This document shows positions 7,263 to 14,770 of a stretch of DNA of 19,203 nt, in pieces. The notes beneath the pieces were generated by a model that saw only the letters and a program-made list of their open reading frames with translations, made no database searches and was not told where the DNA came from. The stretch comes from Parachlamydiaceae bacterium (GTDB taxonomy: Bacteria; Chlamydiota; Chlamydiia; Chlamydiales; Parachlamydiaceae), in the NCBI GenBank assembly GCA_013815395.1, contig JACDGH010000016.1, positions 1 through 19,203 on the forward strand, given 5' to 3'. The position numbers and the translations under genes were made by a program. Positions within the stretch are counted from its first letter, which is position 1; each line of letters starts with the position of its first letter.

Positions 7263-8638
7263 TACTTTCCAATGCAAAATTTAGAAAAAATAGCTGAAAT
7301 AATATCTTCAGAAATGTTCGTGCCAATAATTTTTCCAAGCTCATTCAAAGCCAGGCGCATGTCCATCGACAAAAATTCTGGCGAAACATCTGAATTTAAC
7401 CCGAAAATGACCTGCTGGCAAGCCTCAATAGCCTTGATAATCGATTCCTTATGCCGCACGTTTGTTACAAGAACTTCTTCGCGAGATGGTGGACCATGCT
7501 GCCAAATGACAGCATCAATCATCTGTCTTAAATTATCAATGCCAGTCTTTTGCTTTGCAGATAAGTTGACGACATGAGGAATGGATAGAATTGGCAGGTT
7601 GTCATGGGGTAGATCGACTTTATTCCAGACCACAATAGCCTTATGCGCAGGCATTTGTTCCAGCAGCCAATGATCTTGCTCGTCGACCCCTTTGGCTGCA
7701 TCAAGGACTAATAAAATCAAGTCAGCTTGATGCATAGCATCTTTAGAGCGGCGAATTCCTTCTTGCTCAATCACTTCTACAGTATCGCGAATTCCGGCAG
7801 TATCCATTAATTTAAAGTTGAGCCCATTTAAACGCATATGATCTTCAAGGATATCGCGAGTGGTTCCGGGGATATGGGAGACAATAGCGCGTTCTTTATC
7901 AAGAAGGGCATTCATTAAAGAGGATTTACCCACATTTGGCGATCCGATCAGACAAAGCGTTATACCATCATGCACAATGCGCCCATCATGAAAGGTGTCG
8001 GCCAGCTGTTGCAACTGTAAACAAACGGCTTTCAGTTGATTGCAAACTTCTTCCATTGTGGCAAATTCCAGTCCTTCTTCTGGAAAGTCTACCCATGCTT
8101 CGAGGATAGCGGCAGTTTGCGTGAGCTCGATTTGGAAAGCAGCTATTTTTTTAGAAAGGGATCCTTTGAGCTGTTCTTCGGCAGCATCTAGTGCGCGTTC
8201 ATTTTTAGCACAGATCAATTCTTGCACAGCCTCGGCTTGTGCCAAGTCGATTTTGCCATTGATAAAAGCCTTAAAGGTAAATTCCCCCGGCAAAGCGGCG
8301 CGCGCGCCTGCTTGTAAAACGGTGTCAAGGACACGGCGCGTAATCAGGCTGCCGCCATGGCAATGAATTTCGACAGTATCTTCGCCAGCATAGGAACGCT
8401 TTCCAAGCATAACGCAAAGTAAGGCGTCATCAATCCGCTCACCGTTATTGTTGATGACTTGTCCATAATGTATTGTATGAGTTTGGTAAGATTGAACCGG
8501 ACCAGAAAAAATTTTGCTGGCAACTTGTAAGGCTTCCTTGCCGGAAATGCGAATGATGGCGACGCCACCTTCACCTGGCGGTGTGGCCACGGCAGCAATA
8601 GTTTCGCCGGGTTGATAAGGTTGGTGAATAAATTCCAT
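7262..8638 (-). CDS. mnmE: tRNA modification GTPase MnmE (TrmE)
   Basis: A 458-residue potassium-activated GTPase that, with MnmG, installs the (carboxymethyl)aminomethyl group at wobble U34 of certain tRNAs. The N-terminal folate-binding domain (about 1-120) includes DTIAAVATPPGEGGVAIIR-like sequence and the GEDTVEIHCHGG segment. A helical domain surrounds the G domain, where G1 GSPNVGKSS (232-240), G2 GTTRD (258-262), G3 DTAG (279-282), G4 NKVD (339-342) and G5 SAK (360-362) are intact. The protein ends in FCIGK, the invariant C-[IL]-G-K tail with the catalytic-site cysteine. Length is normal. No clear Shine-Dalgarno sequence precedes the ATG. It forms an operon with nth, one base of overlap. 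MnmG is not in the window. Confidence 0.97.
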   Translation of the reverse strand: MEFIHQPYQPGETIAAVATPPGEGGVAIIRISGKEALQVASKIFSGPVQSYQTHTIHYGQVINNNGERIDDALLCVMLGKRSYAGEDTVEIHCHGGSLITRRVLDTVLQAGARAALPGEFTFKAFINGKIDLAQAEAVQELICAKNERALDAAEEQLKGSLSKKIAAFQIELTQTAAILEAWVDFPEEGLEFATMEEVCNQLKAVCLQLQQLADTFHDGRIVHDGITLCLIGSPNVGKSSLMNALLDKERAIVSHIPGTTRDILEDHMRLNGLNFKLMDTAGIRDTVEVIEQEGIRRSKDAMHQADLILLVLDAAKGVDEQDHWLLEQMPAHKAIVVWNKVDLPHDNLPILSIPHVVNLSAKQKTGIDNLRQMIDAVIWQHGPPSREEVLVTNVRHKESIIKAIEACQQVIFGLNSDVSPEFLSMDMRLALNELGKIIGTNISEDIISAIFSKFCIGK

Positions 8639-8694
8639 GTAATTTGTTTGGGGGTTGTGAAATGATTGTTGATGTTGATGAATATAGATTTTAT

Positions 8695-8754
8695 TAGCTA
8701 GACTTTGCCCTGTTTTCGCTTATCATAAACGAAGAAGTTTGCAAAGTCTAGCTA
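8695..8754. repeat. Perfect 14-bp inverted repeat with nested hairpin
   Basis: TAGCTAGACTTTGC (8695-8708) is repeated in exact inverse at 8741-8754. The 32 bases between them contain a second stem (8715-8722 with 8726-8733, one mismatch, 3-base loop). It lies in the 163-base gap between the ASKHA-like gene stop (8802) and the mnmE start (8638). It could terminate the former, though T-tracts on both sides are weak, or could be the remnant of a small inverted-repeat element. The rest of the gap shows nothing clear. Confidence 0.75.
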
Positions 8755-8801
8755 TTAAGCAAAACTTAAACACTGCAAAAAAACTAAATTACTGTTCACC
8801 T

Positions 8802-10259
8802 CTAGCTTCCTGTGATTCTGCTCCATAAACGAGAAAGAATACCTGGTTGCTGTGGTCGAGGCCGTTCTCCCTCAATTTTGTGTTTAATGTTAGACTCCGC
8901 ATTAAATAATCTTTCAAAAATATCCCCTTGAAAAAATCTAACAGCAGTACCTGCCGAAGAGGAGGGCTTTAAAGCTGTAATGTATTCATTTTTACCTGGT
9001 TGTTCATAATGTAAAGTTGTGTCCCCAGAAGCATTAAGAATAAACAAATTGTCACCATCTCTATCCCTTAAGGCTTCAAGCAGAGCAAGAAGAACTACCT
9101 GAGGTGCTGTTTTTTCTCGATCCGATGGATTAGTATTATTTGATTTTAAATAAGTGGTTAGTGCTTCTATAATTTGATAAATAGGCACGCGAAATTCACC
9201 TTTATTCCATTTTACCATTTCTTTAGCATCTAATTTTAATAATCCTGGTGTAAATATCTGAGTTTCTTTATTAATTGAACCTCCAATAACATCATTTCTG
9301 AGGGCTACCGCTAGCAGTCCTTGACATATGAAATTTTCGTCAACTTCAGCAATTTTATTATCACCCATGTCTTTTAGAATCTTATCCTTTGTGATGTCTT
9401 TAACTTTAAAAACATCATCAGATTCCTTTAACAACTGGGTTGTCTTATTGCCCCCAAATTCTTCTGTTTGTTTCGGAGCATACTTAAATTGAAGTGAACC
9501 CCCTCCCGCTTCCCCAAAAACTGAATTTTCTACAGTTACACCTCGGATTTTTGCATGACCAAATACTTGTTGGCCTGAAAGTATTGAAGTTATTGATTCC
9601 ACTCTTTGAGTTAAGATATCGAACTTTAATTGTTTATATTTTTCTTGTTGTTTCATCAATAATTTAATTATTTGTGCATCATGGATATTTCTTTCAGGGT
9701 CAAGTGTTCTTGCCCAGGATGAAGCTGTAATTCGCACATTAACCTTTTTTAATATTTCTTCTTTTTCCGTATCAGACATCTGACTTGGATCTAATCCTGC
9801 TATTGTAATTGCCTCTAATGTAATTTTATCCATAATCTCTTTAACATAGACCTCAGGTGTTTTAACTTTTTTGTTATCATCCAATTTACTAATATCACCT
9901 AGTTTTCCTCTAATATCTATAAGATGTAAATCTTTTGTATCTAGAAGATGTTCTTTTGGCAAATCCCCTTCTGGTTTTTTTGTTGATCGTGAAAAAAAAG
10001 CTGAAATTTTTGATAGAAAGCTTTCATTTTTAGATTCTATTTTAATAGACTTATCTGCTATTAATTGAGGTTTTTTTGATACATTAGGAATTAACGTTCC
10101 TTCAAAAACCCTAATACCTGTGTCTTTAGTACCCATGTCCATTACTATAACATATTTTCCCCAATCAACTTCTTTTTTTTGTGGTCCTTTTATATCAAAA
10201 TAAGGTTGATTTGGTGGTAATGATGGGATTGAATTTGATTGTACTGTGTTGTCTGTCAT
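8802..10259 (-). CDS. Uncharacterised protein with ASKHA-type (Ppx/GppA or GDA1/CD39-like) nucleotide-binding pattern
   Basis: A 485-residue protein that I do not recognise as a named family member. Four spaced motifs suggest the actin/hexokinase/Hsp70-type phosphatase fold: YVIVMDMGTKDTGIRVF (phosphate-1-like, D41), VRITASSWAR (about 175-184, like TAATSALR of Ppx/GppA or TAGLR of apyrases), SITSILSGQQVFG (about 222-234, like the SGEEE segment) and FGEAGGGSLQF (248-258, like DIGGGS or DLGGAS). The order and spacing fit Ppx/GppA or NTPDases, but the catalytic glutamate of SGEEE appears as Gln/Val. Residues 1-30 are Ser/Pro/Asn-rich with no signal peptide, compatible with a type III effector. 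Two Ser/Arg-rich amphipathic pieces (81-95 and the C-terminus) flank the body. AAAGGAG supports the ATG at 10259 over an upstream in-frame start at 10307. The gene is monocistronic with its own promoter. Confidence 0.6.
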   Translation of the reverse strand: MTDNTVQSNSIPSLPPNQPYFDIKGPQKKEVDWGKYVIVMDMGTKDTGIRVFEGTLIPNVSKKPQLIADKSIKIESKNESFLSKISAFFSRSTKKPEGDLPKEHLLDTKDLHLIDIRGKLGDISKLDDNKKVKTPEVYVKEIMDKITLEAITIAGLDPSQMSDTEKEEILKKVNVRITASSWARTLDPERNIHDAQIIKLLMKQQEKYKQLKFDILTQRVESITSILSGQQVFGHAKIRGVTVENSVFGEAGGGSLQFKYAPKQTEEFGGNKTTQLLKESDDVFKVKDITKDKILKDMGDNKIAEVDENFICQGLLAVALRNDVIGGSINKETQIFTPGLLKLDAKEMVKWNKGEFRVPIYQIIEALTTYLKSNNTNPSDREKTAPQVVLLALLEALRDRDGDNLFILNASGDTTLHYEQPGKNEYITALKPSSSAGTAVRFFQGDIFERLFNAESNIKHKIEGERPRPQQPGILSRLWSRITGS

Positions 10260-10328
10260 ACATATCTCCTTTGAAGAACTCTTATAATTATAAAAATTAC
10301 AAAGCAAATTATTTTATTCACTAATTTA

Positions 10329-10357
10329 AGAATAATCAAAAAAAGTTATTGAGTCAA
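10329..10357 (-). promoter_or_regulatory. Sigma-70 type promoter of the ASKHA-like gene
   Basis: On the minus strand TTGACT (10352-10357), 17 bases, then TATTCT (10329-10334), inside a very AT-rich gap (10260-10472). It predicts a leader of about 60 bases before the ATG at 10259, which has a good AAAGGAG. The rest of the gap is A/T runs with no other structure that I can see. Confidence 0.6.
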
Positions 10358-10472
10358 TTAATATTTATATTTGATTATTTATATAGATATCAAAAAAACT
10401 TAATTAATTAACTAAAAGGTTGCAAATTAAACAGAAAAAAATTTTTAAATTATAAAAAAAAAGAAGCTTAAA

Positions 10473-11033
10473 TCAATGATTATAATTTGCTCTCGAAGCG
10501 AGGCGTGCCTTGGTCATTCGTTCGCGGAGACCACCATCTTTCAGAAAGTCTTGCTCTAGTTTGCGAATTTGTTGATCGAGTAGATAGTTGGTAACTTTGA
10601 TCAATCCAATGATGACATTAGCGCAAATTACAGGATCTTGATTTTCAATGCCTTTGCGAAAAGTTTCATAAGTAGAATTAGGTTGCCTATTGAGTTCCCG
10701 CAAACGTAAAGCGTATGCGTGGTCTTTGGGCCATTCTACTAAATTTCGGATGTGCAAAAAATCTCGATAATCAATTAGAAGTTCTTCTTGGCTTGCTCTA
10801 GCGACATTGGTGAGCTTAATCTCGAATTCTTTGGAAGTACCAGAGCCAGAGCTAGCTTCTGCAATATTTTGTTTTCCTGAACGTGCTGCTTGTACCATTT
10901 GATCGACAGTGCGATCTCGGCTTTGAAAAAATCTGCTTGTAAAATTGACAGTGGCCAAATAAACAATTTCAGCCTTTTGATAAGAGAGAAGTTTTTGATA
11001 GCCGCCATGTTTTGGAATAAAAGTTTTAAGCAC
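10473..11033 (-). CDS. Four-helix-bundle protein (23S rRNA intervening-sequence protein family)
   Basis: A 186-residue, almost wholly helical protein. The segment VDQMVQAARSGKQNIAEA followed by SKEFEIKLTNVARASQEEL and DYRDFL matches the pattern of the four-helix-bundle family first noticed as ORFs in 23S rRNA intervening sequences. The molecular role of the family is unknown; members are often free-standing chromosomal genes, as here. The N-terminal 30 residues and the C-terminal Arg/Lys-rich tail (KLEQDFLKDGGLRERMTK) extend beyond the usual core of about 120 residues. The start codon is GTG (11031-11033) with CGGAG 11 bases upstream; this spacing is long, so the start is somewhat uncertain. 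A 14-base palindrome and repeat element B lie directly upstream. Confidence 0.72.
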   Translation of the reverse strand: MLKTFIPKHGGYQKLLSYQKAEIVYLATVNFTSRFFQSRDRTVDQMVQAARSGKQNIAEASSGSGTSKEFEIKLTNVARASQEELLIDYRDFLHIRNLVEWPKDHAYALRLRELNRQPNSTYETFRKGIENQDPVICANVIIGLIKVTNYLLDQQIRKLEQDFLKDGGLRERMTKARLASRANYNH

Positions 11034-11056
11034 TGAAAAAACTCCGAAATTAAAAA

Positions 11057-11070
11057 TTTAGCATGCTAAA
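11057..11070. promoter_or_regulatory. 14-base perfect palindrome upstream of the four-helix-bundle gene
   Basis: TTTAGCATGCTAAA reads the same on both strands and ends 23 bases before the GTG start. Size and position would suit a dimeric repressor site. It has no loop, so it is a poor RNA hairpin. No other copy was noticed in the window. Confidence 0.4.
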
Positions 11071-11079
11071 AGAAAAAAA

Positions 11080-11316
11080 GACATAAAGGACATAAAGGAC
11101 ATAAAGGACATAAAGGACATAAAGGACATAATGGACATAATGGCTTTAAGAATATAAGAAGAGTAGATTTAAGTAAACAATAAAATCAATATTTTATCAA
11201 ATCATTTTATGCTCCGAACGTCCCTTACGTCCCTTGCGTCCTTTATGTCCTTTATGTCCTTTATGTCCCTTACGTCCCTTGCGTCCTTTATGTCCTTTAT
11301 GTCCCTTACGTCCTTT
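11080..11316. repeat. Inverted pair of 9-base tandem arrays, element B
   Basis: The left arm (11080-11142) has seven units in perfect 9-base register: five GACATAAAG and two GACATAATG. A 75-base AT-rich centre follows, then the right arm (11218-11316) with eleven units in inverse sense, each fitting RYGTCCYTT: ACGTCCCTT, GCGTCCTTT, ATGTCCTTT or ATGTCCCTT, and ACGTCCTTT. The run ACGTCCCTT, GCGTCCTTT, ATGTCCTTT occurs twice in the right arm, so part of it arose by duplication of a block of several units. It occupies most of the 331-base gap between the dedA stop (11365) and the four-helix-bundle gene. Short open frames across it (repeating Met-Ser-Phe) are by-products of the 9-base period. Confidence 0.95.
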
Positions 11317-11364
11317 AAACTACTTCTCGAGCATTCAAATCAAATAAAATCAATTCAAATAATC

Positions 11365-11985
11365 CTAATCAATTTTATTTTGCTTAGATGGCCTAAATTT
11401 ATAGGCCAGATAGCCTATAAGAATCAAAATGCCCAAAATCACAATGTGATCCATTTCAAAAGCGCTACTTGCTAAAATGACCATACAATAATTGCCAAAG
11501 AAATACCCTAATGACAAGAAAGTGGTCGCCCAGATGATTGCACCAGCATATGCAAATAACGCAAATTCTTGATAAGGAAGACGCGCCATCCCCGTAGCAA
11601 ATCCGGTAAAATGGCGAATGCCAGGAATAAAATACCCAAAAATTAATGTCCACTTGCCATATTTTTTTAGCCATCCCTCCACATTTTCTAAACGTTCCGG
11701 AGTTAACCCAATCCATTTCCCATACTTATACATCAGAGAATGCCCCACCGTGCGCCCAATAGTGTAGCTAAATGTTATACCCAAAATACTTCCTGAGTAA
11801 GCCGCTAAAAGTGTTGGCACAACTTGCAATTTATCAGTATCCATTAAAATACCGGCAAATATCATTAGTGTCTCGTCAGGGATTGGCAATGCAATAATTC
11901 CTAAAACAAGAAAAACAAATAAAACGATACTGCCATATTCTATTAACCAGGCAGAAAACGTTTCGTTAATTGGTAAACATTCCAT
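11365..11985 (-). CDS. DedA-family integral membrane protein
   Basis: A 206-residue polytopic inner-membrane protein of the DedA (SNARE-associated/VTT domain) family. It shows hydrophobic segments near residues 15-45, 55-75, 110-130, 140-165 and 170-195, the early acidic motif PIPDETLMIFAG, and the family's G-[FY]-F-I-P-G-x-R-H segment (GYFIPGIRHFTGFATGMARL, about 117-136) with its conserved arginine and glycine. DedA proteins are linked to lipid carrier recycling (undecaprenyl phosphate or phospholipid flipping), membrane potential and envelope integrity; the exact substrate here cannot be told. The short Lys-rich C-terminal tail is cytoplasmic. Only GGA is available as a ribosome site. It lies 75 bases downstream of dppF and may be read from the lgt-dppD-dppF transcript. 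Confidence 0.88.
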   Translation of the reverse strand: MECLPINETFSAWLIEYGSIVLFVFLVLGIIALPIPDETLMIFAGILMDTDKLQVVPTLLAAYSGSILGITFSYTIGRTVGHSLMYKYGKWIGLTPERLENVEGWLKKYGKWTLIFGYFIPGIRHFTGFATGMARLPYQEFALFAYAGAIIWATTFLSLGYFFGNYCMVILASSAFEMDHIVILGILILIGYLAYKFRPSKQNKID

Positions 11986-12024
11986 TAAATTATTCCATTA
12001 AAATATTTCACAAAATTTTTCAAC

Positions 12025-12052
12025 CTTTCAATCTTTGAATCTTTGAATCTTT
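12025..12052. repeat. Short 8-base tandem repeat
   Basis: CTTTCAAT, CTTTGAAT, CTTTGAAT and a final CTTT, eight bases before the dppF stop codon. It resembles the 9-base arrays in position (just beyond a minus-strand stop) but not in unit sequence. Confidence 0.65.
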
Positions 12053-12060
12053 AAAATTCA

Positions 12061-13032
12061 TCAATCAGCTTCATCAAATTTATGACAAGCCACAAAGTGT
12101 CCAGATTCTAATTCTTTAAGGCATGGATCTATTTTTTGGCAAATAGGCATCGCAACCGGGCATCTTGGGTGAAACGCGCAGCCTGTGGGTGGGTTAAATG
12201 GACTAGGCAATTCACCTTTTAAAATGATTCTTAGGCGATCTCTTTCTTTTTGAGGGTCCATTGTAGGCACCGCAGATAAAAGAGCTTGAGTATAGGGATG
12301 CAAGGGAGTGGAGAAAAGCTGGTCATTAGTTGCTTGCTCCACAATTTTCCCTAAATACATCACCGCTACTCGATCAGATATTTCACGCACCGCATGTAAA
12401 TCATGCGAAATGAAAAGATAGGTTAGCTGTTTTTCTTGTTTAAATCTCAGTAATAGAGTCATAATCTGCTTTTGTGTACACATATCCAAAGATGATAGCG
12501 GTTCATCGCAAACAATAAACTGGGGTTTCATAACCATAGCACGCGCAATTACTATTCGCTGACGCTGCCCCCCACTAAATTCATGCGGATATCTTTCTAT
12601 AACCTCACGGCCTAAACCTACTTCAGCCAATGCTTCTAGAATAGTTTCTTCGCGTATTGCGCTAGACGCTAGCTTGTGAATATCAAGGCCTTCTCCAACA
12701 ATATCTTTAATAGACATACGTGGATTTAAAGATGCGTAGGGATCTTGATAAATCATTTGAGCAGAGCGACGATATGTGCGCATTTCTGATGGAGAAAAAC
12801 TGTTGACCTTTTTTTTCTGAAAATAAATATTTCCTGAGGTGGGCTCCTCTAGACGCAATAAGACCTTGCCCATTGTCGATTTTCCACAACCTGATTCGCC
12901 TACAAGTCCTAACGTCTCTCCCTTGCCTATCGATATATTAATATCTCTCAATGCATTTAGACATTTTTTACCGACTTTAAAGCGCTTACATAATAGGGTA
13001 GCTTGAATGAGAGGGGAGGATACTTGATTCAT
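12061..13032 (-). CDS. dppF: Oligopeptide/dipeptide ABC transporter ATPase, DppF/OppF type
   Basis: A 323-residue ATP-binding subunit of a peptide importer. Walker A GESGCGKST (45-53), Q-loop QMIYQDP (about 92-98), signature FSGGQRQR (152-159), Walker B FIVCDEP (172-178) and the switch histidine in LFISHDL are intact. The C-terminal oligo_HPY extension is complete: HPYTQALLSAVP, then GCAFHPRCP and two further cysteines, the Cys cluster seen in many Opp/Dpp ATPases. It starts six bases after the dppD stop, with AGG upstream of the ATG. No permease or peptide-binding protein is encoded nearby; in Chlamydia the dppD/dppF pair is likewise detached from the permease genes as I recall it. The substrate (di- or oligopeptide) is inferred from family only. 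Confidence 0.93.
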   Translation of the reverse strand: MNQVSSPLIQATLLCKRFKVGKKCLNALRDINISIGKGETLGLVGESGCGKSTMGKVLLRLEEPTSGNIYFQKKKVNSFSPSEMRTYRRSAQMIYQDPYASLNPRMSIKDIVGEGLDIHKLASSAIREETILEALAEVGLGREVIERYPHEFSGGQRQRIVIARAMVMKPQFIVCDEPLSSLDMCTQKQIMTLLLRFKQEKQLTYLFISHDLHAVREISDRVAVMYLGKIVEQATNDQLFSTPLHPYTQALLSAVPTMDPQKERDRLRIILKGELPSPFNPPTGCAFHPRCPVAMPICQKIDPCLKELESGHFVACHKFDEAD

Positions 13033-13038
13033 GAAAAC

Positions 13039-13842
13039 CTATATGAATGTTTTGTCGTATTTTGCGGTCATTAAGGTTTGGGTGTAGGGATGGGTTGGCT
13101 TATAAAACAAGGCGTCCACGCTTCCTTGTTCAACAATTTCTCCTGATCTCATAACAGCCATTCGATCGCATGTTCCCGCAACGACACCAAGATCATGCGT
13201 GATTAATAGTAAGCTCATATCAGTACTTTTGCAAATATTCTTTAATAAATCAAGTATTTGTGCTTGCACAGTAACATCTAGTGCCGTAGTAGGTTCATCA
13301 GCAATCAGCAACATTGGTGAACAAGCTAATGCAATCGCAATGACAACTCTCTGGCGCATTCCGCCGCTCATCTGAAAGGGATAAGCATTGTATCGCATTG
13401 CAGGATCCGAAATGCCAACTTTTTCCAACAATTCCAATGCCTTCTTTCGAGCAAGTTTCCTGCTATATCCTTGATGGTGAATGATAGTTTCAGAAATTTG
13501 AGATCCAATCTTCATAGTCGGATTCAATGAAGTTGATGGGTCTTGAAAAATCATTCCTATTTTTTTACCTCGCAAAGCTTGGAGTTGTTTTTTGTTCATT
13601 AAATGCACAGGCACATTTTCAAACCAAATTTCTCCAGAGACTTTTGTGGTATCATCGTCTAAAAGATGCATGATCGCTTGCGCGGTAACACTTTTTCCGC
13701 AACCGGATTCCCCAACTATGGCTAATGTTTCTCCGCGAAAGACATTGAAATTAATTCCTTTGACAACATGCGTCATAGCTTGTGGAGAAATAAAATGGAC
13801 ATTTAAATCTTTAATTGAAAGTAAAGGAGCTATTTTATCCAA
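13039..13842 (-). CDS. dppD: Oligopeptide/dipeptide ABC transporter ATPase, DppD/OppD type, short C-terminus
   Basis: A 267-residue ATPase partner of DppF. Walker A GESGCGKSV (44-52), Q-loop MIFQDPS, the DppD-style signature MSGGMRQR (158-165), Walker B LLIADEPT (178-185) and the H-switch LLITHDL are present. It ends at HPYTQTLMTAKYDKTFI, so the C-terminal extension of about 50-60 residues with the conserved Cys cluster, common in DppD/OppD proteins, is absent. The stop is a normal codon followed at once by dppF, so this looks like a natural short form, not a sequencing break. The start is TTG (13840-13842) with AAAAGG seven bases upstream; it overlaps the end of lgt by eight bases, which suggests coupled translation. 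Confidence 0.92.
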   Translation of the reverse strand: MDKIAPLLSIKDLNVHFISPQAMTHVVKGINFNVFRGETLAIVGESGCGKSVTAQAIMHLLDDDTTKVSGEIWFENVPVHLMNKKQLQALRGKKIGMIFQDPSTSLNPTMKIGSQISETIIHHQGYSRKLARKKALELLEKVGISDPAMRYNAYPFQMSGGMRQRVVIAIALACSPMLLIADEPTTALDVTVQAQILDLLKNICKSTDMSLLLITHDLGVVAGTCDRMAVMRSGEIVEQGSVDALFYKPTHPYTQTLMTAKYDKTFI

Positions 13843-14707
13843 ATTGCAGCCTTTTAGGTGTAATCATTAAATATAGTCCTAATAATATAAATGGTAGACT
13901 TAAGTACTGTCCCATTTGCAAGAAAGATTCATCAATGATTTGACTTTGAGGAACTTTCAGAAAATCGATAAAAAACCGACTTCCAAATACTAATACAAAA
14001 AAAAGTCCGCTCAAAAATCCTTGCTTCAATTTTACTTCGCGAAATTTCCAAAGAGAATACAGAATAATGAAAATACAGAAATAGGAGGCAGCTTCATATA
14101 GCGAAACCGGATGGCGTGGCTCTGGAAAGCTTCTGTCAGCTGGGTGCCCAAAAATCACACCCCAGGGCAATGAGGTAGGGTCACCCAATATTTCTTGGTT
14201 TACAAAATTGCCAATTCTTATAAAAGTCACGGTTAGAGCTGTAGGAATGACCAGCATGTCGAGCAATTTAACAAATGATAAGCCAGGCAGAGATTTCCTG
14301 TATAAATAAAGAAAAAGATTTAGGCTTATAATGACCCCTAGAGTACCACCATGGCTTGCCAGCCCCCCTTCCCAAATCTTTAATATATCCACAGGGTTTC
14401 TGAGATATGAAGGGAGATCATAAAATAGCACATGACCTAAACGAGCGCCTATAATTGTCCCAATAACGATGAACCAGGTAAGGCGATCGGTAAAAAGTGT
14501 GGTAAGCTCGTGGATTTTTTCTTTAGGATAATGCTTGTTTCCTTGCAAATATTGCCTGAAGATAGGCTGTAAAATTAAGTATCCCAAAATGAAGCCGGTG
14601 ACAAAACAAATGCCATACCAAGCTACAGGGCGATTGATGAAAGGAATGGTGAATGCTTGAGGATAGGGATCCCAATATAGCCAGGCTAAAAAAGAAATTG
14701 ATGACAT
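13835..14707 (-). CDS. lgt: Prolipoprotein diacylglyceryl transferase
   Basis: A 290-residue multi-pass inner-membrane enzyme that moves diacylglycerol from phosphatidylglycerol to the lipobox cysteine of preprolipoproteins, the first step of lipoprotein maturation. The sequence shows the early AWYGICF region (about 29-35), GARLGH (87-92), GGLASHGGTLG (114-124), the signature RIGNFVNQE (164-172) and HPVSLYEA (199-206). Length is normal. I start at the ATG at 14707 because GGAGGG lies eight bases upstream; an open TTG at 14728 would place the ribosome site inside the gene. The FkbM-type lipoprotein in this window would be one substrate. The gene is directly behind the tRNA-Pro terminator and overlaps dppD. 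Confidence 0.96.
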   Translation of the reverse strand: MSSISFLAWLYWDPYPQAFTIPFINRPVAWYGICFVTGFILGYLILQPIFRQYLQGNKHYPKEKIHELTTLFTDRLTWFIVIGTIIGARLGHVLFYDLPSYLRNPVDILKIWEGGLASHGGTLGVIISLNLFLYLYRKSLPGLSFVKLLDMLVIPTALTVTFIRIGNFVNQEILGDPTSLPWGVIFGHPADRSFPEPRHPVSLYEAASYFCIFIILYSLWKFREVKLKQGFLSGLFFVLVFGSRFFIDFLKVPQSQIIDESFLQMGQYLSLPFILLGLYLMITPKRLQFG

Positions 14708-14715
14708 TTTACTTT

Positions 14716-14721
14716 CCCTCC
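14716..14721 (-). promoter_or_regulatory. Ribosome binding site deciding the lgt start
   Basis: GGAGGG on the minus strand, eight bases from the ATG at 14707. It rules in favour of this ATG over an upstream TTG. It begins five bases after the T-run of the terminator hairpin. Confidence 0.7.
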
Positions 14722-14726
14722 ATACC

Positions 14727-14763
14727 AAAAAAAAAGCTTCTATTCTTTACAGAATAGAAGCTT
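14727..14763 (-). terminator. Intrinsic terminator of tRNA-Pro
   Basis: A perfect 13-bp stem (14734-14746 with 14751-14763) with a four-base loop, followed on the minus strand by an uninterrupted T-run (complement of the A residues at 14727-14735). This is the clearest intrinsic terminator in the window. It starts eight bases after the tRNA 3' end and finishes 20 bases before the lgt start codon. Confidence 0.88.
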
Positions 14764-14770
14764 GTTTGTT

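Noticed and set aside
8040..8366. 108-codon plus-strand frame inside mnmE, and similar frames opposite ruvB and nth
   Set aside because: They are antisense shadows of highly conserved genes, with Ser/Ala/Arg-rich translations and no ribosome sites.
10473..11033. Mark of an intervening sequence inside a 23S rRNA gene
   Set aside because: There is no rRNA sequence on either side; this family is commonly found as free chromosomal genes.
11080..11316. CRISPR array
   Set aside because: The units are 9 bases long and directly adjacent, with no spacers, and there are no cas genes; the arms are inverted relative to each other.
11209..11475. Small repetitive protein rich in Met-Ser-Phe and similar frames in elements A and C (such as 14883-15071 and 14980-15261)
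   Set aside because: The 9-base period is a multiple of three and contains ATG on one strand, so open frames arise automatically; there is no ribosome site and no non-repetitive domain.
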